Origin: Bacillota bacterium
GTDB taxonomy: Bacteria > Bacillota > UBA4882 > UBA8346
Assembly (NCBI GenBank): GCA_023400055.1
Contig: JAEXFN010000003.1
Span: forward strand, 1 to 64,000
DNA length: 64,000 bases
Reading direction: 5' to 3'
Positions 17,368-26,524 of this stretch are shown piece after piece. Below the pieces are notes generated by a model. That model worked only from the letters and a program-made list of their open reading frames with translations. It had not been told where the DNA came from and searched no databases. Made by a program: the position numbers and the translations under genes. Position 1 is the first letter of the stretch. Every line of letters starts with the position of its first letter.

Positions 17368-18470
17368 GAGTCCGAACCTTTGTCAAGCTGTTGATCGGCT
17401 TCCCGCTCATCGCGCTGCTATGCGCCGGATGTTGGGATGTCACCCCGATCGAGGATCGGGCGCTGGCCTTGATGATCGGCCTGGACAAGAACGGTCCCCA
17501 GTATCAGATCAGCTACCAAATTCCGACCATTGCCAACCTGAGCCAAACCAACAACTGGCAAGGGCAGCATGATCCCGCTGCCTTCCGGCCGTTTGTCAAG
17601 ACCGGCACTTCGGTCGCAGAGATCTCCCAGCAAATCGAGGATGAGAATTACCGCACCTTAATCAGCGGCTCGGTGAAAGTGATCGTGATCTCCCGCCCTC
17701 TGGCGGCCAACGGGCTCATCCGCGCCCTCAGCGCCTTCCTGCGGCAGCCGATGGTCTCGTCCCAGACCCTCTTATTAATGGCCGACCGTCCCGAGGAGAT
17801 TATCAAGCAACAACCGCCATTCGAGCTGCAACCGGCGTTGATCCTCGGCAAGCAACTGCGTTCGCCCCTAAAAAGGGCCCGCACCTATCCCATGGAACTC
17901 TGGGATTTTGTGGCCCGGGCCGATAACCAGTATCCCGATCCCTTCCTCCCCATCGTGCGGATCGACCGGGCGACCGGCAGTTATCTCCTGGAAGGCCTGG
18001 GAATTTTCAGAAACGATAAACTGGTGGGGGACTTGAATCCTTACGAAACCTATCTCTTCGGGATCTTAAGCGGCCGGGCCAAGAAAGCCCTCGCCGAAGT
18101 GCGGCTCGGCAAGGAATCCTTTATGTTGCACAACATCTTTCATCAGACGCGGATCCGGGTCCTGACCGTCGGCCGGCGCCGAATCCTCCAGGTCAAGGTC
18201 AAAATCAAAGGCAGCTTCATCGACCTTCCGGAACGGCTCTGCACCGATAACCCCCGGGATTTGCAGCTGCTCAAGGAAACAGCCCAGCGGCAGTTCGGCG
18301 CGGAACTGACCGCCCTGATCCAAAAATTGCAAAGCCTGGCGGCCGATCCCGTCGGATTCAGCAGCAAGTTGGTCATCGCCGGGGTATCCGACTGGCGCGC
18401 CGTTTTCCGCTCCATCCCGGTGAAGGTCACGGTGGACATGGATTTCCGCTATTCCCCGCCATCGCGGTGA
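17364..18470 (+). CDS. gerKC: Spore germination receptor C subunit lipoprotein (GerKC)
   Basis: 368-residue lipoprotein with signal peptide and lipobox LLCAGC, then WDVTPIEDRALALMIGLDKN, the typical GerC opening (CWD). The three-domain GerC fold follows, with VRIDRATGSYLLEGLGIFRN in the middle. It completes the A-B-C receptor on the outer face of the spore inner membrane. The start GTG overlaps the gerKB stop codon. The 85 nt downstream show no strong terminator. Confidence 0.94.
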   Translation: MRVRTFVKLLIGFPLIALLCAGCWDVTPIEDRALALMIGLDKNGPQYQISYQIPTIANLSQTNNWQGQHDPAAFRPFVKTGTSVAEISQQIEDENYRTLISGSVKVIVISRPLAANGLIRALSAFLRQPMVSSQTLLLMADRPEEIIKQQPPFELQPALILGKQLRSPLKRARTYPMELWDFVARADNQYPDPFLPIVRIDRATGSYLLEGLGIFRNDKLVGDLNPYETYLFGILSGRAKKALAEVRLGKESFMLHNIFHQTRIRVLTVGRRRILQVKVKIKGSFIDLPERLCTDNPRDLQLLKETAQRQFGAELTALIQKLQSLAADPVGFSSKLVIAGVSDWRAVFRSIPVKVTVDMDFRYSPPSR

Positions 18471-18554
18471 TTTTCCCGGCAATGTTTCCGGCCGCGACTG
18501 CAATTTTTTTTAGCCGAACCGCAACGGCCGGCCTCGCGATACGTTAATAATATA

Positions 18555-18610
18555 TATTGCAATAAGTTTTGGTACAGTTCAAAATCATTGCCAGCCGTTT
18601 CCTTGATTTA
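18555..18610. promoter_or_regulatory. Shared 55-bp upstream element, copy 1
   Basis: Aligns along its whole length with 23386-23440. Conserved blocks in order are TTGCAAT, AGTTTT, TTCAA, TCATTGC and GTTTCCTTGATT. It lies 55 nt before the zinc-ribbon gene. The other copy lies between the two response-regulator genes, so a regulator-binding region is likely. Confidence 0.6.
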
Positions 18611-18664
18611 CTTATCGATTTCCCAATGATCTAACCCAATCGAGTATAAAAAGGAGGAACCATC

Positions 18665-19048
18665 ATGCCCGAACTGTTCGATAAAGTCAAACAAAGCGTC
18701 GAAAAGGGAATCTCGGCGGTCAGTCTCAAATCCAGAGAAGCCGTCGACAGCCTGAAGGTCAAAATGCAGATCGAAACCCTGACCGGAGAGATCCAGGATG
18801 CGACCACCGCCTTGGGCGAAGCCGTCTACCAAATGTCCATCCAGCAAAACCTGGACCAGGAGATCATTCAGCAAAAATGCGCGGCGATCTCCTTATTAAA
18901 ACAACAACTGCAGGAGAAAGAGGCGGAATTGGAAGAGATCCGCGTCACTACCGGAACCGCCCTGGGCAAGCTTTATTGCAGCCAATGTAAGGCGGAATTG
19001 CCCGAAAACGCCCAATACTGCGCTCAATGCGGTAAAAAGGTGGAATAA
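18665..19048 (+). CDS. Coiled-coil protein with C-terminal zinc ribbon
   Basis: 127 residues with AAAGGAGGAA upstream. Residues 1-95 are helical and heptad-patterned (KVKQSVEKGISAVSLKSREA, then QQLQEKEAELEEI). The last 25 residues form a zinc ribbon, C-S-Q-C ... C-A-Q-C. There is no membrane helix or signal peptide. The architecture resembles small zinc-ribbon proteins of unknown function in clostridia. The shared upstream element at 18555-18610 suggests control by the OmpR-type regulators encoded at 22605 or 23801. Confidence 0.75.
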   Translation: MPELFDKVKQSVEKGISAVSLKSREAVDSLKVKMQIETLTGEIQDATTALGEAVYQMSIQQNLDQEIIQQKCAAISLLKQQLQEKEAELEEIRVTTGTALGKLYCSQCKAELPENAQYCAQCGKKVE

Positions 19049-19372
19049 GCGGCGGAAAATCCGCCCCTCCGGGCCGGTCCGCCGGATCCTGTTCGGCGGG
19101 CCGGCCGGTTGCACCTCGACCGCGATGCCGGGGCATCCAGTTGACGCTTTGGACATCGATTGTTTGCCAAGATTTCATTGGACATCTTCAAAACGGCGGA
19201 GTAAACTTGAAAACGAATCGCCAGGAATTCTGAGCCGAGCCCAAAGCCTTTTCCAATCGGAAATCGGCTTGGCGAGGATTTCAAGCGGCTTTAGCGCTTG
19301 CTTCCTGAGCCTTGCGGATCGCCCGGCCCGGACGGCCGGGGCCGCTCCGCAACGCTTTTAGAGAGGATTGAC

Positions 19373-20602
19373 TTGAAGATGTCCTATATCGAAGCGGGCA
19401 GCCGGGAGTACCGGCGGGCCCTCATTTGCATGCTGCTCGGCAGCCTGGTCACCTTTGCCACTTTATACTGCCCCCAACCGCTGATCAGTGTCTTTTCGGA
19501 AGAGTATCACATCTCCCCCGCCACCGCCAGCTTTACCATTTCCTTCGCTACCGCCGCGCTGGCCATCACCATGCTGTTTGTGCCGCTGCTGGCCAACGCC
19601 TGGGGCCGCCGCAAGGTGATGACCGTTTCCCTCTTTCTTACTTCGGTACTGGCCATTCTGTCCGCTTTTGGCCATGACTTCCGGCTGCTATTGACCTTCC
19701 GGTTGCTGGAAGGCATCAGCCTGGCCGGTTTTCCGGCGACGGCAATGGCCTATCTGGGCGAAGAATTTTCCCCGCGCAGCATCGGCGGCATTACCGGCGT
19801 GTATGTGGCCGGCACCGGGATCGGCGGTTTCGTGGGCCGAGTGGTCATCGGCACGTTGACCGATTATTTCTCCTGGCCGGTGGCCCTGCTGTCGCTGGGA
19901 ATCGTCAGCCTGGGTTGCAGCCTGTGGTTCTGGCTGAACCTGCCGGAGTCCAGGAATTTCCGCTGCGCCAAACTCTCCTGGAACCAATGGGCTTGCCAGC
20001 TCAAGGCCGGCTTATGCCATAAAAACTTAGTCCGGCTGTACGGCATCGGCTTTTTATTCATGGGCGCCTACGCCACCCTGTTAAATTACATCGGCTACCC
20101 GCTGCGGCAGGCGCCGTACCACCTGAGCCAGACCGTGCTGGGCCTGTTGTTCGCCGTCAATCTGCTGGGCCTCTGGAGCTCGGTGCTCTTCGGCCGACTG
20201 GCCGACCGTTTTTCACGGGTCCGGGTCATCCTCTGGGCCGTCCTGCTGTTGGGCGCCGGGGCCCTATTGACCATGGCGGCGCCGCTGATCGTCAAGATTA
20301 TCGGCCTGACTGTTTTCGTCTTCGGCTTCTTCGCCGGCCATGCGGTGGCCAGCGGCTGGGTGGGCCTGGCCGCGCCCGCCGCCAACAAAGCGCAGGCCGC
20401 GTCCTTATATCTGCTGTTTTATTATACCGGCTCGAGCCTGATCGGCTGGTCCGGCGGGTTCTTCTGGGCCGGTTTCGGCTGGGCGGGCGTCATTGGGCTG
20501 ATCGTAGTCCTGCTGGGGATCGCCGGCTGGCTGGCCTCCCGGACCAGCGTGCCGTCCTCCTCCGGTACCGCTTCTTCCGGCATCGAGCGGAGCATGCTCT
20601 GA
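19373..20602 (+). CDS. MFS transporter (YnfM/arabinose-efflux type)
   Basis: About 410 residues with 12 predicted helices. The MFS motif between helices 2 and 3 is LLANAWGRRKVMTVSLFL, and a second copy between helices 8 and 9 reads FGRLADRFSRVRVI. An exporter of the DHA1 group is likely; the substrate is unknown. I place the start at TTG 19373 (AGAGAGGA 6 nt upstream); ATG 19379 is the alternative. The 324 nt between the zinc-ribbon gene and this one hold no gene I recognise. The coding region is GC-rich. Confidence 0.88.
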   Translation: MKMSYIEAGSREYRRALICMLLGSLVTFATLYCPQPLISVFSEEYHISPATASFTISFATAALAITMLFVPLLANAWGRRKVMTVSLFLTSVLAILSAFGHDFRLLLTFRLLEGISLAGFPATAMAYLGEEFSPRSIGGITGVYVAGTGIGGFVGRVVIGTLTDYFSWPVALLSLGIVSLGCSLWFWLNLPESRNFRCAKLSWNQWACQLKAGLCHKNLVRLYGIGFLFMGAYATLLNYIGYPLRQAPYHLSQTVLGLLFAVNLLGLWSSVLFGRLADRFSRVRVILWAVLLLGAGALLTMAAPLIVKIIGLTVFVFGFFAGHAVASGWVGLAAPAANKAQAASLYLLFYYTGSSLIGWSGGFFWAGFGWAGVIGLIVVLLGIAGWLASRTSVPSSSGTASSGIERSML

Positions 20603-20687
20603 TGCCCCGGCGCCGCACCCTATCACCGAAGCCGCGCTAATCTCCTGAAAAAGCCTCGAGTCGTCCGCGCCCGAGCTTCGGCGATGT

Positions 20688-21085
20688 CTCCCGCAGCTCC
20701 GGGAATGCTTCCCGGCGTCCCGGTCCGGCTTCCGCAAGCCCCAGGGAAACTTCCCCAAGGATTGGTCCGCCTCCCCCAAAGCTCGCAGCAACATCCCCAA
20801 GGCCCGGTCCTGCTTTCCCGAACCGCGGAACAGTTCTCCCAAGGCTTGGGAAAGCAGGGATGGTCTTTGGGGAAGCAAGGATCGGCGGATCCTATGAAAG
20901 GATCATCGGATCCCTTACAAGGACAAAAACATGCCTAACACGGATCAGCACATTCCTGACAAGGATCGAAGGATCCCGAGAAAGGATCCTGCCATCCCTA
21001 ACAAGGATATTTATCATCCTAACACGGACGAAGACCATCCCTCAAGGACCAAAGCGCATACCTGACATGCGCAGCACACTCCGGG
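20688..21085. repeat. 21-nt palindromic repeat array C
   Basis: About nineteen units. From 20708 to 21023 there are 15 consecutive steps of exactly 21 nt. The first half uses C-rich units such as CTTCCCCAAGG with inverted CCTTGGG. The second half uses AAGGATC ... GGATCC units at 20876, 20897, 20918, 20939, 20960, 20981, 21002 and 21023. Units differ at many positions, yet the register holds. The period keeps several frames open on both strands (for example heptads such as LPQGLVR), which I treat as artefact. The array fills the convergent gap between the MFS and histidine-kinase genes. Confidence 0.9.
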
Positions 21086-21178
21086 ACGGACGAGGACATG
21101 AAGAAGCCGGACCGAGGAGTATATGGGCGGGACAGCGAGGCGCTTCCCTTATTCTTTCTTTCTGCCATGACGGATGGG

Positions 21179-22615
21179 TCAGGATGCCATGCTGTTATCT
21201 TTTAACGCCGGCAGTTGAATCGCGAAGGTCGTTCCCGAACCGGGGGCACTGGCCACCTGAATCGTTCCCCCGTGCTTTTCGACGATATGTTTGACAATGG
21301 ACAGTCCCAAACCGGATTTTCCCTTGGAGCGGGAGGCGTCCACCTGGTAAAAACGGTCGAATATCTTCGCCAGGTGTTCGGGGGGAATTCCCTCGCCGGT
21401 ATCGGTCACCGTTAAAAGGATCTTCTTGGCCGATTGCTGGAGCCGGAGCGTGATTTTGCCGCCGGCCGGCGTATGGCGGATCGCGTTATCGAGCAGGTTC
21501 TCGATCACCCGCCGGAGGTGCGATTCATCCCCGTAGCAGGTGACCGGGCCGGCGATTTCCTTCTCCAACCGGATATGCTTGGCTTTGGCCAACGGGCGGA
21601 ACGCCTCCCCCATCCGGCTCACCAATTGATCCAGGGCGAAATTGGTCTGCTCCAGCGCGCATTGATCGGCGTCGACCCGGGCCAGGAATAATAACGAGGA
21701 GACCAGCGTGGTCATTTGCTGCAATTCCTCATGGATGTTGTTCAACCAGTCCATCTGGGCGGTCACGGTTTCCTCCGGGTTGCTTAAGACCACTTCCAAG
21801 TTGGTCTGGATGATGGCCAGCGGGGTCCGCAATTCGTGGGAAGCGTCGGCCAGGAAATCTTTCTGTTGTTGCCAGGCTTTTTGAATGGGGGCGATCGCCC
21901 GTTTGGCCATGAAGAGACTGCCGATCATCGCCAAGACCAGGAAAATGGCGCCGATGATCAGCAACGCCACCACCAGCGACTGCTGGATGTTTTTATCCTG
22001 GCGCAGATCCTGAAAGACGATTAACCGGCCGGCCTGGGTCGTCAGGGCGGTCTGGTAATAAAAATATTTGAAATGAAGCAAATCGATGGTTCCGGTGTCT
22101 TTTGGGTTTTTGACGATTTTTTCGGTCGCCTGGGCCAGATCCCGAACCAGATTGGGCAGCATTGCCAGTCCCGGGGACTGGTATATGACCTTCCCCGCCG
22201 GGTTCAGCTTAATAAAAAAAACCGGCGGCAAGAAGCCCCTATCGCCACGAGCCAACGGGAACGGCCCCGGCAACCGGAACGGTTCGAACGGCCCCGGCGG
22301 CTTGACGAGAAAACGCGGCGGTTTGGGAGGTCCAAAGTATTCCGGCCGGGGCGGTTGCGGAAAATCGAAATGTTCAAGCCGGGGCAGTCCGGGGAAACCA
22401 TGATTACCAGCCGCCGGCGGATGCTCATCCCATGCCGGAATTTCGGGCAGCATGCCGGAATTGATCCCGGAAGCCAGCCGTTTCGAGAAAAATTCCGCGT
22501 GGCTGATCATTTTAATCTGGAGCAAAGTATAGGCCCCGATGGTCAGCGAAACGAAAAGGGCGGTGATAATGGCCAGGTTGGTGAGGACGAACTGCAATTT
22601 CAGCTTATGAAACAT
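21179..22615 (-). CDS. Sensor histidine kinase with proline-rich sensor domain
   Basis: 478 residues. TM1 is at about 12-34 and TM2 near 215-240. The outside domain between them has an unusual Pro/Phe/Arg-rich stretch (about residues 60-130, PPRPEYFGPPKPPRF). The kinase core has the H-box SHELRTPL, N-box NLLDNAIRH, G-boxes DTGEGIPP and GLGLSIVKHIVEKHGG. It autophosphorylates and passes phosphate to the OmpR-type regulator whose gene overlaps its start by 11 nt (translational coupling). The signal is unknown; such proline-rich loops suggest a cell-envelope cue. Confidence 0.93.
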   Translation of the reverse strand: MFHKLKLQFVLTNLAIITALFVSLTIGAYTLLQIKMISHAEFFSKRLASGINSGMLPEIPAWDEHPPAAGNHGFPGLPRLEHFDFPQPPRPEYFGPPKPPRFLVKPPGPFEPFRLPGPFPLARGDRGFLPPVFFIKLNPAGKVIYQSPGLAMLPNLVRDLAQATEKIVKNPKDTGTIDLLHFKYFYYQTALTTQAGRLIVFQDLRQDKNIQQSLVVALLIIGAIFLVLAMIGSLFMAKRAIAPIQKAWQQQKDFLADASHELRTPLAIIQTNLEVVLSNPEETVTAQMDWLNNIHEELQQMTTLVSSLLFLARVDADQCALEQTNFALDQLVSRMGEAFRPLAKAKHIRLEKEIAGPVTCYGDESHLRRVIENLLDNAIRHTPAGGKITLRLQQSAKKILLTVTDTGEGIPPEHLAKIFDRFYQVDASRSKGKSGLGLSIVKHIVEKHGGTIQVASAPGSGTTFAIQLPALKDNSMAS

Positions 22616-23351
22616 CGGCCCCTCCTGTCAGAATATAACCCACGCCGCGCACTGTCTTGATGCAGGCTGAATTGAGTTTTTTGCGGAGGTAGTGGATATA
22701 CAGATCGATATTGCCATATTCGGTTTCCGAATTATAACCCCAGACCCGCTCGAAGATCCGCTCTTTGGTGACCACCTGACCCTCGTTGCGCATCAGGAAC
22801 TCCAGCAGCAACGTTTCCTTTACGCTCAGCTGAATGATATTTTCGCCTTGGATCACTTCGCATTTCAAAGGGTCCAGGACCATGTCCGAGACGGTAACGG
22901 TATCACCGATCCATTCCTTATTCTTGCGGCGGGCCAGCGCCCGCAGTCTCGCCAGAAGCTCATCAGTTGCAAAAGGTTTGACCAGATAGTCGTCGGCCCC
23001 GGAATCCAAGCCCTCGACCCGGTCCTTCGGCATATCCTTGGCGGTCATGAACAGCACCGGCACGTCGCAGCCCTGCCCGCGCAGTTCTTTAACGATCGTC
23101 AGCCCATCCTTTTCGGGAAGCATGCGATCCAAAACGATCAGGTCGTAACACCCGGTCTCCGCCATTTCCAGCCCGGTCCGGCCGTCAACGGCCACCTCCA
23201 CCACATAACCGTTTTTGCGCAACAGGTGCGAAAGCGCCTTTACCAGTTTTATTTCATCTTCGACCAGCAGAAGTTTCACCGGTTCGCTTCGAACCTCCTT
23301 AGGAAAAGATTCTTCCATTTTCCCGGTAACCGCGGGCGGCGCTACAACCAA
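22605..23351 (-). CDS. OmpR-family response regulator
   Basis: Receiver domain (KLLLVEDE; phospho-acceptor Asp in LIVLDRMLPEKDG; Lys in DDYLVKPF) followed by a winged-helix DNA-binding domain ending LHYLRKKL-like, here IHYLRKKLNSACIKTVRG. The frame opens at 23351, but the conserved protein begins near 23279, where a GTG gives VKLLLVEDE; the real start is uncertain. It is co-transcribed with the kinase and very similar to the orphan regulator at 23801-24487. Its upstream region carries the 55-bp shared element. Confidence 0.93.
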   Translation of the reverse strand: MVVAPPAVTGKMEESFPKEVRSEPVKLLLVEDEIKLVKALSHLLRKNGYVVEVAVDGRTGLEMAETGCYDLIVLDRMLPEKDGLTIVKELRGQGCDVPVLFMTAKDMPKDRVEGLDSGADDYLVKPFATDELLARLRALARRKNKEWIGDTVTVSDMVLDPLKCEVIQGENIIQLSVKETLLLEFLMRNEGQVVTKERIFERVWGYNSETEYGNIDLYIHYLRKKLNSACIKTVRGVGYILTGGADVS

Positions 23352-23385
23352 AAGGGCAACGCATTGTGGCGGGTTAATTTATCTA

Positions 23386-23440
23386 TGTTGCAATCAGTTT
23401 TTATACCTTCAAGCTCATTGCAACCTGTTTCCTTGATTCA
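23386..23440. promoter_or_regulatory. Shared 55-bp upstream element, copy 2
   Basis: Aligns with 18555-18610. On the minus strand it shows spaced TTGCAA boxes (with a further one at 23445-23450), the sort of direct repeat that OmpR-type dimers bind. It is 35 nt from the opening of the kinase-paired regulator frame and 360 nt from the orphan regulator. The rest of 23441-23790 shows no gene. Confidence 0.6.
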
Positions 23441-23800
23441 TAAGTTGCAATAAATACCGCGCTTTCTCCTTTTCCAGCCTCGCCTTATGGATGGAAAAGC
23501 TGATTCCAAAAATTTATTTCAACGTATTCAGCTTGTCATTTTCTATTTTAACAGAAATATTTATTCACAATCGAAAACTTTTTGCTTTTTTAACATTACC
23601 ATTGCCTGCCAAGCGCCGCTTCGAACCGCCCAAAAAGGCGTGTCGCTTGCCCTTTCGGCTCCGGGGACGGAAGCCAGTTAATTTTTACCGGATGTTGTAA
23701 ACTAAATAAAATTCAAATAATCGCCTGCGAAAATAGGAAATAGAATGACTGTCCAGGGAAGGATAATCTTTACAAGGTTGTAGTACTAAAGGTGTTACAG

Positions 23801-24487
23801 ATGAAACTGCTACTGGTGGAGGACGAAGCGAAACTGGCCGAAGCACTATCGCACTTGTTAAAGAAAAATGGTTACGTGGTTGATCTGGCTTTGGATGGTG
23901 AGACAGGAATCGAAATGGCATGCATGGGAATTTACGATATTATCATCCTCGATCGCATGCTGCCCAATCAGGACGGCCTCTCGGTGCTGCGGGAATTTCG
24001 CAGCCTGGGCCATGATACGCCGGTGCTTTTCTTGACCGCGAAAGACTCGCCGGAGGAACGGGCCGAGGGCCTGATCGCCGGAGCCGACGACTATCTGGTC
24101 AAACCCTTTTTTACCGTGGAACTGTTGGCCCGGCTGCAGGCATTGGGCCGCCGCAAAAACAAGGAGCTGTCCGAAAACGTCCTGGTCGCCGACGAACTCG
24201 TTTTCAACCCGATGCGCGGCCAAGTCATGAAGGACGATCAAGTCATCCAGTTAACCGTCAAAGAATCCCAGCTCCTGGAATTGCTGATCCGCAACTACGG
24301 GCGCGTGGTCACCAAGGAACTGATCATCCAGAAAGTCTGGGGATTCAATTCGGACGCCGAATTTACCACAGTCAACCTGTACATTCATTATCTGCGCAAA
24401 AAACTGAATATCGACAACCTCAAGACCGTGCGGGGAGTCGGCTACTATTTACAACGCAATAAAAATGTGGCGCGGACCGCCAATTGA
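23801..24487 (+). CDS. Orphan OmpR-family response regulator
   Basis: About 228 residues: receiver (KLLLVEDEAKLAEALSHLLK, Asp in IIILDRMLPNQDG, DDYLVKPF) and winged-helix domain with LYIHYLRKKLNIDNLKTVRG. The ATG at 23801 follows AAAGGTG by 6 nt. It is a close paralogue of the regulator at 22605-23351, sharing long identical stretches, and is transcribed divergently from it, with no kinase of its own. It may be phosphorylated by the neighbouring kinase or compete for the same sites (inference). Confidence 0.92.
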   Translation: MKLLLVEDEAKLAEALSHLLKKNGYVVDLALDGETGIEMACMGIYDIIILDRMLPNQDGLSVLREFRSLGHDTPVLFLTAKDSPEERAEGLIAGADDYLVKPFFTVELLARLQALGRRKNKELSENVLVADELVFNPMRGQVMKDDQVIQLTVKESQLLELLIRNYGRVVTKELIIQKVWGFNSDAEFTTVNLYIHYLRKKLNIDNLKTVRGVGYYLQRNKNVARTAN

Positions 24488-24533
24488 AAAGCCGCTGCCG
24501 TTATTTTAGTCGATCATTTTAGAGTTTCACGAT

Positions 24534-24575
24534 CTATGCCGCCTGCGGAGCCAAACCGAGGGCGGCATAGGTTTC
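24534..24575 (+). terminator. Hairpin between convergent genes
   Basis: A 10-bp stem (CTATGCCGCC / GGCGGCATAG) with a long loop, followed by GTTTCTGTT. It lies after the orphan regulator and just before the convergent glycosyltransferase stop codon. Moderate terminator. Confidence 0.55.
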
Positions 24576-24577
24576 TG

Positions 24578-26524
24578 TTAAACCGGACATTCCGCTTCGG
24601 CTGGCTGAGCGTCGTAGAGACTCCTCAAAGCCAGCAACTCATCCCGCAGTTCATCATCGGCGCATTGTCGATAAGACCATTCCAGAAATTCGAACACATC
24701 CTTCCCGCGATATCCCGCATCCAGGCTTTTGGTAAAATAAAACACGGCTCCCGCGTAGTCTTTTAATTTAAAGCGGCAGAATCCCATTTTGCAATACAAC
24801 CTGGAGAGTTCCGCGGCTGAACAGAGCTGGGCGGCTCGGGCTCGGTCCGAAAACAATTCAAAAGCGGCCTGAAATAGCCCCTCTTTTATCAGGACATCGC
24901 CAATTTTAGCGACAGCTCCCGCCATGGCAAACCCCTTGCCGACCTTCAAAAATTGTTCGAGTTGCTTTTCGTCGCAGAGCAAAACAAAATCATTCAATAG
25001 ATCCAGATAGTCCGGAAAGGCTTCCGGCGGTATGAAGCCCGCTTCCCCGCCGTCAAAGAATGCCGTAATCATTTGAGTAAAGGAAAGCTTGCGGCGCTGC
25101 CCCAATGAATCCAGCCCATCCGGAGTGCCGCCGAGGAGCAGCGCGAGCACTGCCAAGAGCTCGGCCTCCCCGGCGCCGCTTTCCCTGAAAACGGTCGCGA
25201 AATACTGAAAAGCCCGTTCAAACAGGCGGTTACTCAACAGCACCATTCCGCCGTACTCGGTATGGCCAAACTGTTTCGACCAGATTCTCTGGTAATAGTC
25301 GAGCACGATCCCGACTTTCAGGCGCGACAGGTTGGCTACCAGAAATTCCACGTCGGCCGGATCGGTGACCGTATACAACCGGTTTAAAAAATAAACGACA
25401 TCGGCCGGGTTTTGTTTCCCCATCACTGAAAGCAGCCCCGCGAATGCCTCTTGATGGTAGCGGTCCTGTTGTAATGCTTTGACAAAATAATCGAGCGCCT
25501 CCACCGGCTGATTCATGAGATTGTAAATTTTAGCTATATTCAGATACGTCTTGGCGATATATATGTAAAACTCGTTATTGACGCTGAGATCGCTAAATCC
25601 GGCATTGGCCTCGATCGCCCGCTGAAAAGAGTCTAACGCGCTCCGGTAACGTCCGTCGGCCAGGAAGCAAAGCCCTTGGTACATCAGAATCTCCGGATGA
25701 CGGGGAAACTTTTGAATGGCTCGTTCCCGGATTTGATCAATCACCGCTGCGTTATAAGTGCCCAGCCGGATCATGCTGTCCATTAAAATTACGTAGGGTT
25801 TATAAACAAACATATTGGCGGTTAATTCTTTCTGGGCAATCGCCTGGTGAGCCAGTCGAATCGCCTTTTCATACTGGCCGAATTTCCAGTAGCCGTCGCT
25901 GAGGTAGTGATAAGTTAAGTCACGAACCACGCCGTTGTTCAGCTCTTCCTCTAACAAGCGGGTGTTCCGCTTCAGTTTTTCAATCATCCGCCCTTTGCTA
26001 TAACCGGTATGGCGGATGACGATCGATTGCTCGTTATCCTGGACTGACTTGGTTGGCTGGCCGTTTTTAAAAATCCACTCATGAATTTTGCCTTCATAAC
26101 GAATCGCCCGTGAATTGCGGAATATCCGCACCGTCGGGTTGCAGCCTATGAACCGGCCGTCCACTCCATCGGTGTGCTCCATGCGGCAGATAACCGACTC
26201 AATCATCGGATTGTCATGGATTTTTTCAATAAATGACCGTACGTTCGCGACTTTGCTGGCCAAAATGTACTCATCGGCATCCAGGAAAATGATCCAGTCT
26301 CCTTTCGCCTGTTTCAACGCATAATTCTTCGCCGCGCCAAAATCATTGTTCCATTGAAAATAAGCGATCTTCGCGCCCAATCGGCGGGCAACATCCACCG
26401 TATCATCCGTGGAACCGGTATCGACTACGATGATCTCGTTGACGATGCTATTTACGCTTCGTAAGCAACGTCCGATAGCCTCCGCTTCATTCTTGGCGAT
26501 GATGCATGCTGAAATCTTGACCAT
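24578..26524 (-). CDS. Glycosyltransferase family 2 with TPR domain
   Basis: 648 residues. The N-terminal GT-A domain begins ISACIIAKNEAEAIGRCLRS, with VVDTGSTDDT and the metal/nucleotide-sugar DXD-like FLDADEYI. From about residue 200 the chain is helical, with TPR-like repeats (YRSALDSFQRAIEANAGFSD; EALDYFVKALQQDRYHQEAF). Start ATG 26524 has TAGGAG 8 nt upstream. This GT2-TPR layout is common beside flagellin genes in Bacillota, and the flagellin gene lies just upstream on the other strand, so flagellin or surface glycosylation is plausible but unproven. Confidence 0.85.
   Translation of the reverse strand: MVKISACIIAKNEAEAIGRCLRSVNSIVNEIIVVDTGSTDDTVDVARRLGAKIAYFQWNNDFGAAKNYALKQAKGDWIIFLDADEYILASKVANVRSFIEKIHDNPMIESVICRMEHTDGVDGRFIGCNPTVRIFRNSRAIRYEGKIHEWIFKNGQPTKSVQDNEQSIVIRHTGYSKGRMIEKLKRNTRLLEEELNNGVVRDLTYHYLSDGYWKFGQYEKAIRLAHQAIAQKELTANMFVYKPYVILMDSMIRLGTYNAAVIDQIRERAIQKFPRHPEILMYQGLCFLADGRYRSALDSFQRAIEANAGFSDLSVNNEFYIYIAKTYLNIAKIYNLMNQPVEALDYFVKALQQDRYHQEAFAGLLSVMGKQNPADVVYFLNRLYTVTDPADVEFLVANLSRLKVGIVLDYYQRIWSKQFGHTEYGGMVLLSNRLFERAFQYFATVFRESGAGEAELLAVLALLLGGTPDGLDSLGQRRKLSFTQMITAFFDGGEAGFIPPEAFPDYLDLLNDFVLLCDEKQLEQFLKVGKGFAMAGAVAKIGDVLIKEGLFQAAFELFSDRARAAQLCSAAELSRLYCKMGFCRFKLKDYAGAVFYFTKSLDAGYRGKDVFEFLEWSYRQCADDELRDELLALRSLYDAQPAEAECPV

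Noticed and set aside
20405..20878. Long minus-strand frame covering array C and the MFS gene end
   Set aside because: It stays open because the repeat period is a multiple of 3 and because it lies antisense to the GC-rich MFS gene. No ribosome site or family resemblance.
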